Part shown: positions 27,415 to 36,489 of the stretch, one piece after another
Layout: each line of letters starts with the position of its first letter
How positions within the stretch are numbered: position 1 is the stretch's first letter
Assembly: GCF_000716445.1 (NCBI RefSeq)
Contig: NZ_JNWK01000042.1
Location: 1 to 64,000, forward strand
Origin: Streptomyces wedmorensis
Lineage (GTDB): Bacteria; Actinomycetota; Actinomycetes; Streptomycetales; Streptomycetaceae
Direction of reading: 5' to 3'
DNA: 64,000 nucleotides
Notes under the pieces: generated by a model
The model's database searches: none
Told to the model about the DNA's origin: nothing
The model's input: only the letters and a program-made list of their open reading frames with translations
Made by a program: the position numbers and the translations under genes

Positions 27415-29553
27415 TTACGCCGGGACGCTCGCCACGCCCTGGGCGAGGAAACGCTTGCCGTTGACGCGCTCCGAGACGCCCTCACGGTCCAGGTACGGCG
27501 TGATGCCGCCCAGGTGGAAGGGCCAGCCCGCACCGGTGATCAGGCAGAGGTCGATGTCCTGCGCCTCGGCGACGACACCCTCCTCCAGCATCAGGCCGAT
27601 CTCCTGCGCCACCGCGTCCAGGACGCGGTCGCGGACCTGCTCCTCGGTCAGGACGGAGTCGCCCTGGACGAGCAGCGCGGCGACCTCGGGGTCGAGCTCC
27701 GGCTTGAAGCCGTTCTCCGGCTTGTAGACGTAGAAGCCGCGCTTGCCGGCCTCGACGACCGCCTTCAGGTTGGGGGAGACGATGAAGCGCTCCGGGAAGG
27801 CGCGGTTCAGGGTCTCGGAGACGTGCAGACCGATGGCCGGGCCGACGAGCTCCAGGAGGACCAGCGGGGACATCGGCAGACCGAGCGGCTCGATGGCCTT
27901 CTCGGCCGTCTCGACCGAGGTGCCCTCGTCGATGACGTTCTGGATCTCGCCCATGAAGCGGGTCAGGATGCGGTTCACGACGAACGCCGGGGCGTCCTTG
28001 GTGAGGACCGCGGTCTTCTTCAGCTTCTTGGCGACACCGAACGCGGTGGCCAGCGAGGCGTCGTCCGTCTTCTCGCCGCGGACGATCTCCAGGAGCGGGA
28101 GGATCGCGACCGGGTTGAAGAAGTGGAAGCCGACCACGCGCTCCGGGTGCTGGAGCTTGGAGGCCATCTCCGAGACGGACAGCGAGGAGGTGTTGGTGGC
28201 GAGGATCGCGTGCGCCGGGGCGACCGCCTCGACCTCCGCGAACACCTTCTGCTTGACGGACATCTCCTCGAACACGGCCTCGATGATGAAGTCCGCGTCC
28301 GCGAAGCCGGCGGCCTTGTCCAGGACACCGGAGACCAGGCCCTTGAGACGGTTGGCCTTGTCCTGGTTGATCCGGCCCTTGCCGAGCAGCTTCTCGATCT
28401 CGGCGTGGACGTAGCCCACACCCTTGTCGACGCGCTCCTGGTCGATGTCGGTCAGGACGACCGGCACCTCGAGGCGGCGCAGGAAGAGCAGGGCCAGCTG
28501 GGAGGCCATCAGACCGGCGCCGACGACACCGACCTTGGTGACCGGGCGGGCCAGCGACTTGTCCGGGGCGCCGGCGGGGCGCTTGCCGCGCTTCTGCACC
28601 AGGTTGAAGGCGTAGATGCCGGAGCGCAGCTCGCCGCCCATGATCAGGTCCGCGAGGGCCTGGTCCTCGGCGTCGAAGCCCTTCTGCAGGTCCCCGTCCT
28701 TGGCGGCCTCGATGATGTCGAGGGCGCGGTAGGCGGCCGGGGCGGCGCCGTGCACCTTGGAGTCGGCGACGGTACGGCCCTTGGCGACGGCCTGGTCCCA
28801 GGCCTCGCCGCGGTCGACCTCGGGACGCTCGACGGTCACGGAGCCGTTCAGGACGGACGCCGTCCAGATCAGCGACTGCTCCAGGAAGTCCGCGCCCTCG
28901 AAGATCGCGTCGGCGATGCCGAGCTCGAAGACCTGCTTGCCCTTGAGCTGACGGTTCTGGTTCAGCGAGTTCTCGATGATGACCGAGACGGCCTTCTCCG
29001 CGCCGATCAGGTTCGGCAGGATGGCGCAGCCGCCCCAGCCGGGCACCAGGCCGAGGAAGACCTCGGGCAGCGAGAAGGCCGGGAGGGCCTTCGAGACGGT
29101 GCGGTAGGTGCAGTGCAGACCGACCTCGACGCCGCCGCCCATGGCCGCGCCGTTGTAGTACGCGAAGGTCGGCACGGCGAGCGCGGACAGACGCTTGAAG
29201 ACGTCGTGGCCGCCCTTGCCGATGGCGAGCGCCTCGTCGTGCTTCTTCAGCAGCTCGACGCCCTTGAGGTCGGCGCCGACGGCGAAGATGAACGGCTTGC
29301 CGGTGAGGCCCACGCCGGTGATCTCACCGTTCGCGGCCTCGGCCTCGACCTGGTCGATCGCCGCGTTCAGGTTGGCGAGCGACTGCGGGCCGAAGGTGGT
29401 CGGCTTGGTGTGGTCGAAGCCGTTGTCCAGCGTGATCAGCGCGAACCGGCCCGCACCCGCGGGCAGCTCGAAGTGCCGCACGTGGGCGCTGGTGACGACC
29501 TCGTCGGGGAAGAGCTCCGCGGCGCCCTTCAGAAGCTCGGCGGTGGTGCTCAC
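27415..29553 (-). CDS. fadB: Fatty-acid oxidation multifunctional enzyme (enoyl-CoA hydratase / 3-hydroxyacyl-CoA dehydrogenase)
   Basis: A 712-residue FadB-type alpha subunit of beta-oxidation. The N-terminal crotonase domain (about 15-310) hydrates enoyl-CoA; AAMGGGVEVGLHC forms the oxyanion region and LPEVFLGLVPGWGG carries the catalytic-glutamate region. The NAD-binding HAD domain begins at VGVVGAGLMASQLA, with the HFFNPV catalytic-histidine segment. The GTG start overlaps the fadA stop by four bases, so FadA and FadB are co-translated from one operon. It probably assembles with FadA into the trifunctional complex. Confidence 0.95.
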   Translation of the reverse strand: MSTTAELLKGAAELFPDEVVTSAHVRHFELPAGAGRFALITLDNGFDHTKPTTFGPQSLANLNAAIDQVEAEAANGEITGVGLTGKPFIFAVGADLKGVELLKKHDEALAIGKGGHDVFKRLSALAVPTFAYYNGAAMGGGVEVGLHCTYRTVSKALPAFSLPEVFLGLVPGWGGCAILPNLIGAEKAVSVIIENSLNQNRQLKGKQVFELGIADAIFEGADFLEQSLIWTASVLNGSVTVERPEVDRGEAWDQAVAKGRTVADSKVHGAAPAAYRALDIIEAAKDGDLQKGFDAEDQALADLIMGGELRSGIYAFNLVQKRGKRPAGAPDKSLARPVTKVGVVGAGLMASQLALLFLRRLEVPVVLTDIDQERVDKGVGYVHAEIEKLLGKGRINQDKANRLKGLVSGVLDKAAGFADADFIIEAVFEEMSVKQKVFAEVEAVAPAHAILATNTSSLSVSEMASKLQHPERVVGFHFFNPVAILPLLEIVRGEKTDDASLATAFGVAKKLKKTAVLTKDAPAFVVNRILTRFMGEIQNVIDEGTSVETAEKAIEPLGLPMSPLVLLELVGPAIGLHVSETLNRAFPERFIVSPNLKAVVEAGKRGFYVYKPENGFKPELDPEVAALLVQGDSVLTEEQVRDRVLDAVAQEIGLMLEEGVVAEAQDIDLCLITGAGWPFHLGGITPYLDREGVSERVNGKRFLAQGVASVPA

Positions 29554-30764
29554 TTGCCCTCCCAGTGGGGGTTTTCCCAGATGACCGTGGCGCCCATGCC
29601 GAAGCCGACGCACATCGTGTTGAGGCCGTAGCGGACCTGCGGGTTCTCCTCGAACTGGCGGGCCAGCTGCGTCATCAGGCGGACGCCGGAGGAGGCCAGC
29701 GGGTGACCGTAGGCGATCGCGCCGCCGTACTGGTTGACGCGGGCGTCGTCGTCGGCGATGCCGTAGTGCTCCAGGAACGCGAGGACCTGGACCGCGAAGG
29801 CCTCGTTGATCTCGAAGAGGTCGATGTCCTCGATCGAGAGGCCGGCCTTGGCCAGGGCCTTCTCGGTCGCCGGGATCGGGCCGTAGCCCATGACCTCGGG
29901 CTCGACGCCGGCGAAGGCGTACGAGACGAGGCGCATCTTCACCGGGAGGTCGTTCTCGCGGGCGAAGTCCTCGGAGGCGATGATCGAGGCGGTGGCGCCG
30001 TCGTTGAGACCGGCCGCGTTGCCCGCGGTGACGTTGCCGTGGACGCGGAACGGCGTCTTCAGGTTGGCCAGCGACTCCAGGGTGGTGCCCGGGCGCATCG
30101 GCTCGTCGGCGGTGACCAGGCCCCAGCCGGTCTCGCCGGTGGAGGCGTCGGTGCGGCGCACCGAGATCGGCACCAGGTCCTGCTGGATCTTGCCGTCGGC
30201 GTACGCCTTGGCGGCCTTCTCCTGCGAGCGCACGGCGTACTCGTCGGCGCGCTGCTTGGTGATGCTCGGGTAGCGGTCGTGCAGGTTCTCGGCGGTCATG
30301 CCCATGAACAGGGCGGACTCGTCGACGAGCTTCTCCGACACGAAGCGCGGGTTCGGGTCGACGCCCTCGCCCATGGGGTGACGGCCCATGTGCTCGACAC
30401 CACCGGCGATGACGGCGTCGTACGCGCCGAAGGCGATCGAACCGGCGACCGAGGTGACGGCGGTCAGCGCGCCGGCGCACATGCGGTCGATGGAGTAGCC
30501 CGGCACCGACTGCGGCAGCCCGGCGAGGATGCCCGCCGTGCGGCCGAGGGTCAGGCCCTGGTCACCGATCTGCGTGGTCGCGGCGATGGCGACCTCGTCG
30601 ATCTTCGCGGGGTCGAGGCCGGGGTTGCGGCGCAGCAGCTCCCGGATGGCCTTGACGACGAGGTCGTCGGCGCGGGTCTCGTGGTAGATGCCCTTCGGGC
30701 CCGCCTTGCCGAACGGGGTGCGGACGCCGTCGACGAAGACGACGTCCCTGACGGTACGAGGCAC
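29550..30764 (-). CDS. fadA: Acetyl-CoA acyltransferase (3-ketoacyl-CoA thiolase)
   Basis: A 404-residue thiolase that cleaves 3-ketoacyl-CoA to acetyl-CoA and a shortened acyl-CoA. The nucleophilic cysteine is C96 in DRMCAGALTAV, NEAFAV and GGAIAYGHP carry the catalytic histidines, and the second cysteine is in NTMCVGFGMG. The GTG start at 30764 lies a few bases after GGAGGAG. It is the first gene of the fadAB unit, with the promoter in 30765-31071. Confidence 0.95.
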   Translation of the reverse strand: MPRTVRDVVFVDGVRTPFGKAGPKGIYHETRADDLVVKAIRELLRRNPGLDPAKIDEVAIAATTQIGDQGLTLGRTAGILAGLPQSVPGYSIDRMCAGALTAVTSVAGSIAFGAYDAVIAGGVEHMGRHPMGEGVDPNPRFVSEKLVDESALFMGMTAENLHDRYPSITKQRADEYAVRSQEKAAKAYADGKIQQDLVPISVRRTDASTGETGWGLVTADEPMRPGTTLESLANLKTPFRVHGNVTAGNAAGLNDGATASIIASEDFARENDLPVKMRLVSYAFAGVEPEVMGYGPIPATEKALAKAGLSIEDIDLFEINEAFAVQVLAFLEHYGIADDDARVNQYGGAIAYGHPLASSGVRLMTQLARQFEENPQVRYGLNTMCVGFGMGATVIWENPHWEGK

Positions 30765-31071
30765 GATGGCTCTCCTCCAGGGTGCGGGATGGCACTGCTG
30801 CGGCACACGCCTAAGCGTGCGCTTGCTCCACCCATGCTACTTGTGGGTAACCAAGCTGCCCAGTCCCTGGGGCCCAAGCGGCGAAGGTCACATCCCGAGG
30901 AAACCACCGGTCGGCCGCGCGCCCCCGGCGTACGCCCGTCTGTTCGGACGTTCTCGCAACCCGATGGGCCCAGGGCGGCGGCCGTGTCGCGGCGCTGCCG
31001 CCCGCCGGCGGGCGGAGGCTGGCGAACGGCCGGGGCGCACGGCTCCCGGCCCGCCCACGGAAAGGACTCCC
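30765..31071. promoter_or_regulatory. Divergent fadA / hydrolase promoter region with TetR-type operator candidate
   Basis: This 307-base gap carries promoters for fadA (minus) and the alpha/beta hydrolase (plus). AAGCG-TG-CGCTT at 30813-30824 is a perfect five-base inverted repeat, and the wider GCACACGC-CTAA-GCGTGCGC (30803-30822) is an imperfect one. Fatty-acid oxidation genes in actinobacteria are often held by TetR-type repressors with palindromes of this size. No regulator gene is adjacent. Confidence 0.4.
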
Positions 31072-32193
31072 ATGGCGATCGTCACCACCGACCACGAAGT
31101 CCCCCACACGTCCACCGTCCCGGCGAACGCGAACACGCCGGTCAAGCTCTTCGTACGGGAGCGGCGCGACACGTCCGACAACGGGCCGCGCACACCGGTC
31201 CTCATGCTCCACGGCCGGAGCGTCCCGGTGCTGGCCGGCTTCGACCTCCAGTACGAGTCGTACAGCTGGGCCGAGGCGCTGGCGAAAGCCGGCTACGACG
31301 TCTTCATGATGGATCTCCAGGGGTCGGGTCGCTCCCCGCGCCCCAAGATGGACGACCCCCACAACGTCAACCCGGCCCAGCAGCCCCTGCTGACGCCGAG
31401 GCCGCCGGGCTTCGTCCCGGGTCCGCCCAGCTACCCGTTCCAGCTGACCAACTCGAACAGCGACCGGGACGAACTGAACACCGTCGTGGAGTTCATCCGC
31501 GCCGAGTGCAACGTGGAGAAGGTCGCCTTCATCGGCTGGTCCGCCGCCGCGTTCACCATGGGCCCGTACGCGGTCAAGAACCCCGACAAGGTGGCGAGCC
31601 TGTTCCTGCTCGCACCGATCTTCCCGCCCCTGGGCACGTCGAACCCGCCGGCCACGCTGCCGGTCCCGGGCTTTCCGATGTTCATCGGCGGCAAGACCGG
31701 ATTCGACACGGGCTGGGCCGCCGAGGCGCCCTGCGACGGTCAGCGCGCGCCCGGCATCGTCGACGTGGCCTGGGACGCGATCATGGCGAACGACCCGATC
31801 GGCAGCACGTGGGGACCCCCGACGGGGTTCAACCGGATCAGGAACTTCGTCCGGTGGGGCTGGAACGAGACCACCGCGGCGCAGGGCGGAGTGCTCGGCG
31901 GCAGCGTGCCGGTGCTGATGGCGTACGGCGAGTACGACAAGCAGGTGAACACGTCACCGCCCAACCCGAACCCGGAACTCAACTTCTCGGTCCCCGCGCT
32001 CTACGACGCTGTCGCGGGCCAGCACAAGCTGATGGTCAAGCTGGCCTGTGCGGGGCATTCGCTGGTGTGGGAGATGCAGCACAAGAACGTGCACAACCTC
32101 TCGAAGCACTGGCTCAAGCACCTCAAGGTCGACGGCAAGACCAACGGCGTCTTCGACATGGACACCGACGGCAACCTCAGCCCGGCCCCGTAG
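31072..32193 (+). CDS. Alpha/beta hydrolase fold protein
   Basis: A 373-residue hydrolase. The fold begins with VLMLHGRSVP, and the nucleophile elbow is FIGWSAAAF with S157 as the likely nucleophile; it reads G-W-S-A-A instead of the usual GxSxG. The acid is probably in MAYGEYDKQ, and the histidine is in ACAGHSLVWE. There is no clear signal peptide. ATG at 31072 follows AAAGGA. It is divergent from fadA, but no shared pathway is evident. An esterase or amide hydrolase is plausible. Confidence 0.82.
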   Translation: MAIVTTDHEVPHTSTVPANANTPVKLFVRERRDTSDNGPRTPVLMLHGRSVPVLAGFDLQYESYSWAEALAKAGYDVFMMDLQGSGRSPRPKMDDPHNVNPAQQPLLTPRPPGFVPGPPSYPFQLTNSNSDRDELNTVVEFIRAECNVEKVAFIGWSAAAFTMGPYAVKNPDKVASLFLLAPIFPPLGTSNPPATLPVPGFPMFIGGKTGFDTGWAAEAPCDGQRAPGIVDVAWDAIMANDPIGSTWGPPTGFNRIRNFVRWGWNETTAAQGGVLGGSVPVLMAYGEYDKQVNTSPPNPNPELNFSVPALYDAVAGQHKLMVKLACAGHSLVWEMQHKNVHNLSKHWLKHLKVDGKTNGVFDMDTDGNLSPAP

Positions 32194-32201
32194 GCACGAC
32201 G

Positions 32202-32234
32202 GAGCCCCTGGCGGTTCTCACCGTCCAGGGGCTC
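32202..32234. terminator. Bidirectional terminator
   Basis: GAGCCCCTGG (32202-32211) pairs with CCAGGGGCTC (32225-32234), and an inner CGG/CCG extends the stem past one bulged base. It separates the convergent hydrolase and RNase D genes. Confidence 0.8.
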
Positions 32235-32244
32235 TCCGAGCGGG

Positions 32245-33528
32245 TCAGGCCTTCGCGGACAGGGCCTGCACCAGGAGCGGGGTCACCAGTTCGACCTGCC
32301 AGGGGCGGGCGCCGTGGCCCGTGAGGGCGGTGGCGACGCCGGAGGCGTCGGCGGGGGCGGGGGGCTCCCAGCAGACGCGGCGGACGGTGTCGGGGGTGAT
32401 GAGGTTCTCCTGGGGGAGGTTCAGCTCCTCGGCGAGGGCCGAGACCGCCGTGCGGGCCGCGGCGAGGCGGGCCGCGGCGGCCGGGTCCTTGTCGGCCCAG
32501 GCGCGCGGCGGGGGCGGGCCCGCGATCTGCTGGCCGGGCTGGGGCAGCTCGCTCTCCGGCAGGGCCCTGGCGCGGTCCACCGCGGCCTGCCACTGCTCCA
32601 GCTGACGGCGGCCCATCCGGTTGCCGAAACCGGGCAGGGCGGTGAGCGCGGCGACGTTCACCGGCACCGCGAGCGCGGCCTCGACGATGGCGGCGTCGCT
32701 GAGGACCTTGCCGGGGGAGACGTCACGGCGCTGGGCGACCTTGTCGCGGGCCGTCCACAGCTCCCGTACGACCGCCATCTGGCGGCGCCGGCGCACCTTG
32801 TGCATGCCGGAGGTCCGCCGCCACGGGTCCTTGCGCGGCGGGGCGGGCGGGGCGGAGGCGATGGCGTCGAACTCCTGGAGGGCCCACTCCAGCTTGCCCT
32901 GCCGGTCGAGCTCCTTCTCCAGCGCGTCGCGCAGGTCGACGAGGAGTTCGACGTCGAGCGCGGCGTACCGCAGCCACGGCTCGGGCAGCGGGCGGGTGGA
33001 CCAGTCCACGGCGGAGTGGCCCTTCTCCAGGGCGTAGCCGAGGACGGACTCGACCATCGCGCCGAGGCCGACCCGCGGGAAGCCCGCGAGTCGTCCGGCC
33101 AGCTCGGTGTCGAAGAGCGAGGTGGGGAGCATGCCTATGTCACGCAGGCACGGGAGGTCCTGGGTGGCGGCGTGCAGGATCCACTCGGCGCCGCCGAGCG
33201 CCTCGCCGAGCCCCGACAGGTCGGGACAGCCGACGGGGTCGATCAGCGCGGTGCCCGCGCCTTCGCGGCGGAGCTGGACGAGGTAGGCGCGCTGTCCGTA
33301 GCGGTAGCCGGAGGCGCGCTCGGCGTCCACCGCCACGGGGCCGGTTCCGGCGGCGAAGGCGGCGATCACCTCGGCGAGGGCGTCGTCCGTCTCGACGACG
33401 GGCGGAATCCCCTCGCGGGGCTCCAGCAACGGGATCGGAAGCCCATTCGCAGGGACATCGTCGTCCGGGGGGCCGCCCCCGGTGGTGCGCAGTGCTGTGT
33501 CTGCTGCGGTCTCTTGGGCGTCGGTCAC
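32245..33528 (-). CDS. rnd: Ribonuclease D
   Basis: A 427-residue DEDD-family 3'-5' exoribonuclease that trims tRNA and other structured RNA ends. The acidic residues are visible in VAVDAERASGYRY, in HAATQDLPCLRD, in FDTELAG and in YAALDVELL (YxxxD exonuclease motif). An HRDC domain follows (about residues 235-310), then a C-terminal extension common in actinobacteria. It lies downstream of whiI on the same strand, with a strong hairpin between, so it is probably expressed separately. Confidence 0.92.
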   Translation of the reverse strand: MTDAQETAADTALRTTGGGPPDDDVPANGLPIPLLEPREGIPPVVETDDALAEVIAAFAAGTGPVAVDAERASGYRYGQRAYLVQLRREGAGTALIDPVGCPDLSGLGEALGGAEWILHAATQDLPCLRDIGMLPTSLFDTELAGRLAGFPRVGLGAMVESVLGYALEKGHSAVDWSTRPLPEPWLRYAALDVELLVDLRDALEKELDRQGKLEWALQEFDAIASAPPAPPRKDPWRRTSGMHKVRRRRQMAVVRELWTARDKVAQRRDVSPGKVLSDAAIVEAALAVPVNVAALTALPGFGNRMGRRQLEQWQAAVDRARALPESELPQPGQQIAGPPPPRAWADKDPAAAARLAAARTAVSALAEELNLPQENLITPDTVRRVCWEPPAPADASGVATALTGHGARPWQVELVTPLLVQALSAKA

Positions 33529-33554
33529 CTGTCAAGGGTATCGGTGAACGGCAA

Positions 33555-33588
33555 GCGCCTGTCGACGGAACGTTCCGTCGACAGGCGC
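33555..33588 (-). terminator. whiI terminator (perfect 34-base palindrome)
   Basis: Two 17-base arms (33555-33571 and 33572-33588) are exact complements with no spacer. It lies 21 bases beyond the whiI stop and 27 bases before the RNase D start, so it insulates the two genes. Confidence 0.82.
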
Positions 33589-33609
33589 CGGCTTCTCGTC
33601 GACCACTCG

Positions 33610-34275
33610 TCAGTGGATGATCCCGGTCCGCAGGGCCACCGCGACCATGCCGGCGCGGTCGCCGGTGCCCAGCTTGCGGGCGATGCGGGCGAGGTGGCTC
33701 TTCACGGTGAGGGCGGAGAGGCCCATGGAGACGCCGATCGCCTTGTTCGACTGGCCCTCCGCGACGAGCCGGAGCACCTCGACCTCACGGCCGGAGAGCT
33801 CGCGGTAGCCGCCCGGGTGGCTCGGGGCACCCGGGGGGCGGCGGTGGCCGAGCCGTGCGGCGGCGGAACCGATGGGGGCGGCTCCGGGCCGGGTCGGGTG
33901 GCCGATGTTGGTCCGGGTGCCGGTGACGACATAGCCCTTCACACCGCCCGCCAGGGCGTTGCGCACGGCACCGATGTCGTCGGCGGCCGAGAGGGCGAGG
34001 CCGTTGGGCCAGCCCGCGGCGCGGGTCTCGGACAGCAGCGTCAGGCCGCTGCCGTCGGGCAGATGGACGTCGGCAACGCAGATGTCGCGTGGGTTGCCGA
34101 CGCGGGGACGCGCCTCCGCGATGGACGAAGCCTCGATCACGTCACGTACTCCGAGGGCCCACAGGTGGCGGGTCACGGTGGAGCGGACGCGCGGGTCGGC
34201 CACGACGACCATGGCCGTCGGCTTGTTCGGGCGGTAGGCGACCAGGCTTGCGGGCTGCTCGAGGAGAACGGACAC
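33610..34275 (-). CDS. whiI: Orphan response regulator WhiI (sporulation)
   Basis: A 221-residue NarL/LuxR-type regulator with a receiver domain (about 20-130) and a C-terminal helix-turn-helix (LSGREVEVLRLVAEGQSNKAIGVSMGLSALTVKSHLARIARKLG). The receiver is atypical: an aspartate equivalent to the phosphorylation site is present (D69 in VADVHLPDG), but the acidic pocket near the N-terminus has a single aspartate (D27) and the conserved lysine region is GYVVTG. No kinase gene is adjacent. This matches WhiI, which forms a heterodimer with BldM to switch on late sporulation genes. Position between RNase D and DUF3000/hemE is the conserved one. Confidence 0.93.
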   Translation of the reverse strand: MSVLLEQPASLVAYRPNKPTAMVVVADPRVRSTVTRHLWALGVRDVIEASSIAEARPRVGNPRDICVADVHLPDGSGLTLLSETRAAGWPNGLALSAADDIGAVRNALAGGVKGYVVTGTRTNIGHPTRPGAAPIGSAAARLGHRRPPGAPSHPGGYRELSGREVEVLRLVAEGQSNKAIGVSMGLSALTVKSHLARIARKLGTGDRAGMVAVALRTGIIH

Positions 34276-34536
34276 CAGGCCTCCTGGGGGGAAGGATGCG
34301 GGACGGAGCCGGCTCGGGGAAGAAGCCGGGGGGCGAACCCGTGCTGTGAAGGGGTCACTGACTCCTTCGGCAGGTGGGCCGCCCGCCTTTAGGGAAAGAT
34401 CACGATTTGGTGAGTAACAATTAGGGCAATTCGGACGCGTGATCGATCATCCTACGAGCGGGCCCCGCCCCGTCACCCCCACGAGGGAGCACCGGGGCGC
34501 CCTTCCGGAAAGGCCGCCGGCCCCGCAGGAGCCCCC

Positions 34537-35223
34537 TCAGGCCTGCTGCGGACCCCGCCGCTGGGGCAGCGAGACGACCCCCGCGCCCGCCACCGTCCCG
34601 GCGCCGGGATCCGCCGGCGGCAGCCCTGCGATCTGACAGAGCAGATCACACCAGGCCGCCAGGTGCGCCGCCGTGTCCGGCACCCCGGCCGGCCCCTCGC
34701 GCGGCGTCCAGGACGCCCTGATCTCGATCTGGGTCGCCGGCCTGCGGTCCGCCAGCCCGCCGAAGTAGTGCGAGCCCGCCATGGTCACGGTCCCGCTCGC
34801 CTCCTCGTACGAAAGCCCCCGCGCCTCCAGGGCCCCGGTCAGCCAGGACCAGCACACCTCCGGCAGCAGCGGGTCCGCCGCCATCTCCGGCTCCAGCTCC
34901 GCCCGGACCAGCGTCACCAGCCGGAACGTGCCCTTCCAGGCCTCGTGGCCGTCCGGGTCGTGCAGCAGCACGAGCCGCCCGTCCGCGAGGTCCTCCTCGC
35001 CGTCGACGACGGCCGCCTCCACCGCGTACGCGTAAGGGGCCAGGCGCTGCGGGGGCCTGGTCGGGTCGATCTCGATCTCGGACCGCAGCCGCGCCGAGCG
35101 CAACGCCTCCACCGCCCGCCGGAACGCGGGTGGCACCGGGTTCGCCTCCGTACTGTCCGCCGTTTCGTCCGTCCCTCGATCGCCGTCGGAATGATCGGAA
35201 AAATGTCCCTGAGCCGCAGCCAT
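34537..35223 (-). CDS. DUF3000 domain-containing protein
   Basis: A 228-residue conserved actinobacterial protein with no signal or membrane segment. The conserved core runs from about residue 30 ([21 protein letters not shown]) to [15 protein letters not shown]. The function is unknown; it is nearly always next to hemE in Streptomyces. ATG at 35223 starts it, divergent from hemE with only 91 bases between, so the two share a promoter region. Confidence 0.88.
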   Translation of the reverse strand: MAAAQGHFSDHSDGDRGTDETADSTEANPVPPAFRRAVEALRSARLRSEIEIDPTRPPQRLAPYAYAVEAAVVDGEEDLADGRLVLLHDPDGHEAWKGTFRLVTLVRAELEPEMAADPLLPEVCWSWLTGALEARGLSYEEASGTVTMAGSHYFGGLADRRPATQIEIRASWTPREGPAGVPDTAAHLAAWCDLLCQIAGLPPADPGAGTVAGAGVVSLPQRRGPQQA

Positions 35224-35314
35224 GCGGGGAAGAGTAGGCGGAACGGGGCCTCCGCGCAGGGAGGGACACCCGGCCCGGACGAGCGGCTTCCCGCCACATG
35301 CGAAGATTCTGGGC

Positions 35315-36391
35315 GTGAGTGCCATGGACAGCCCGCAGGGCCAGCAGACGAAGCAGCAGTCGCGGACGTACGACTCCGCGTTCCTCAAGGCATGCCGGCG
35401 CGAGCCCGTGCCGCACACGCCCGTCTGGTTCATGCGACAGGCCGGGCGCTCCCTCCCCGAGTACCTGAAGGTCCGCGAGGGCATCCCCATGCTCGAGTCG
35501 TGCATGCGGCCCGAGCTGGTCACCGAGATCACCCTCCAGCCGGTCCGCCGCCACAAGGTCGACGCCGCGATCTACTTCAGCGACATCGTCGTCCCCCTCA
35601 AGGCCATCGGGCTCGACCTCGACATCAAGCCCGGCGTCGGCCCCGTCGTCGCCGACCCGATCCGCACCCGCGCCGACCTCGACCGGCTGCGCGACCTCAC
35701 GCCCGAGGACGTCCACTACGTCACCGAGGCCATCGGGATGCTCACCGCCGAGCTGGGCGACACCCCGCTCATCGGCTTCGCCGGCGCGCCTTTCACCCTC
35801 GCGAGCTACCTCGTCGAGGGCGGCCCTTCCCGCAGCCACGAGCGCACCAAGGCCATGATGTACGGCGACCCGCAGCTCTGGGCCGACCTCCTCGACCGCC
35901 TCGCCGAGATCACCTCGGCCTTCCTCAAGGTCCAGATCGAGGCCGGCGCCTCCGCCGTCCAGCTCTTCGACTCCTGGGTCGGTGCCCTCGCCCCCGCCGA
36001 CTACCGCCGCTCGGTGATGCCGGCCTCCGTGAAGGTCTTCGACGCGGTCGCCGGATACGGCGTCCCGCGCATCCACTTCGGCGTCGGCACGGGCGAGCTG
36101 CTCGGCCTCATGGGCGAGGCCGGCGCGGACGTCGTCGGCGTCGACTGGCGCGTCCCGCTCGACGAGGCCGCCCGCCGCGTCGGCCCCGGCAAGGCGCTCC
36201 AGGGCAACCTCGACCCGGCCGTCCTCTTCGCCTCGCGCGAGGTGGTCGAGGCCAAGACGGACGAGGTCCTCGCCGCCGCGAAGGATCTGGAGGGCCACGT
36301 CTTCAACCTCGGCCACGGTGTCATGCCGTCCATGGACCCCGACGCCCTCAGCCGCCTCGTCGAGTACGTGCACACCCGGACGGCCGTCTGA
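35315..36391 (+). CDS. hemE: Uroporphyrinogen decarboxylase
   Basis: A 358-residue cytosolic TIM-barrel enzyme that removes four carboxyl groups from uroporphyrinogen III to give coproporphyrinogen III. The signature [15 protein letters not shown] (substrate arginines) is near residue 35, and [13 protein letters not shown] and [10 protein letters not shown] are also conserved. GTG at 35315 is used; ATG three codons later is an alternative. With hemG and hemQ downstream in the window it supplies the coproporphyrin-dependent heme route. Confidence 0.96.
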   Translation: MSAMDSPQGQQTKQQSRTYDSAFLKACRREPVPHTPVWFMRQAGRSLPEYLKVREGIPMLESCMRPELVTEITLQPVRRHKVDAAIYFSDIVVPLKAIGLDLDIKPGVGPVVADPIRTRADLDRLRDLTPEDVHYVTEAIGMLTAELGDTPLIGFAGAPFTLASYLVEGGPSRSHERTKAMMYGDPQLWADLLDRLAEITSAFLKVQIEAGASAVQLFDSWVGALAPADYRRSVMPASVKVFDAVAGYGVPRIHFGVGTGELLGLMGEAGADVVGVDWRVPLDEAARRVGPGKALQGNLDPAVLFASREVVEAKTDEVLAAAKDLEGHVFNLGHGVMPSMDPDALSRLVEYVHTRTAV

Positions 36392-36410
36392 CCGGTCCGG
36401 CGCACACACG

Positions 36411-36452
36411 ACGGCGACGGCCGCCGGGGGATCCCCCGGCGGCCGTCGCCGT
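36411..36452. terminator. Perfect 42-base palindromic terminator after hemE
   Basis: Two 21-base arms (36411-36431 and 36432-36452) are exact complements. It is the first of two hairpins between convergent hemE and the RTX-like gene. Confidence 0.85.
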
Positions 36453-36453
36453 T

Positions 36454-36477
36454 CCCCGCCCGGCTCGCCGGGCGGGG
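36454..36477. terminator. Second hairpin between hemE and the RTX-like gene
   Basis: CCCCGCCCGG (36454-36463) and CCGGGCGGGG (36468-36477) close a CTCG loop directly after the larger palindrome. Together they form a tandem bidirectional terminator. Confidence 0.75.
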
Positions 36478-36489
36478 CGGGCCTGAGGA

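Noticed and set aside
27415..30480. A 1021-residue fadB protein
   Set aside because: The frame continues open across fadA, but FadB homology starts at GTG 29553, overlapping the fadA stop, giving the normal length of about 712.
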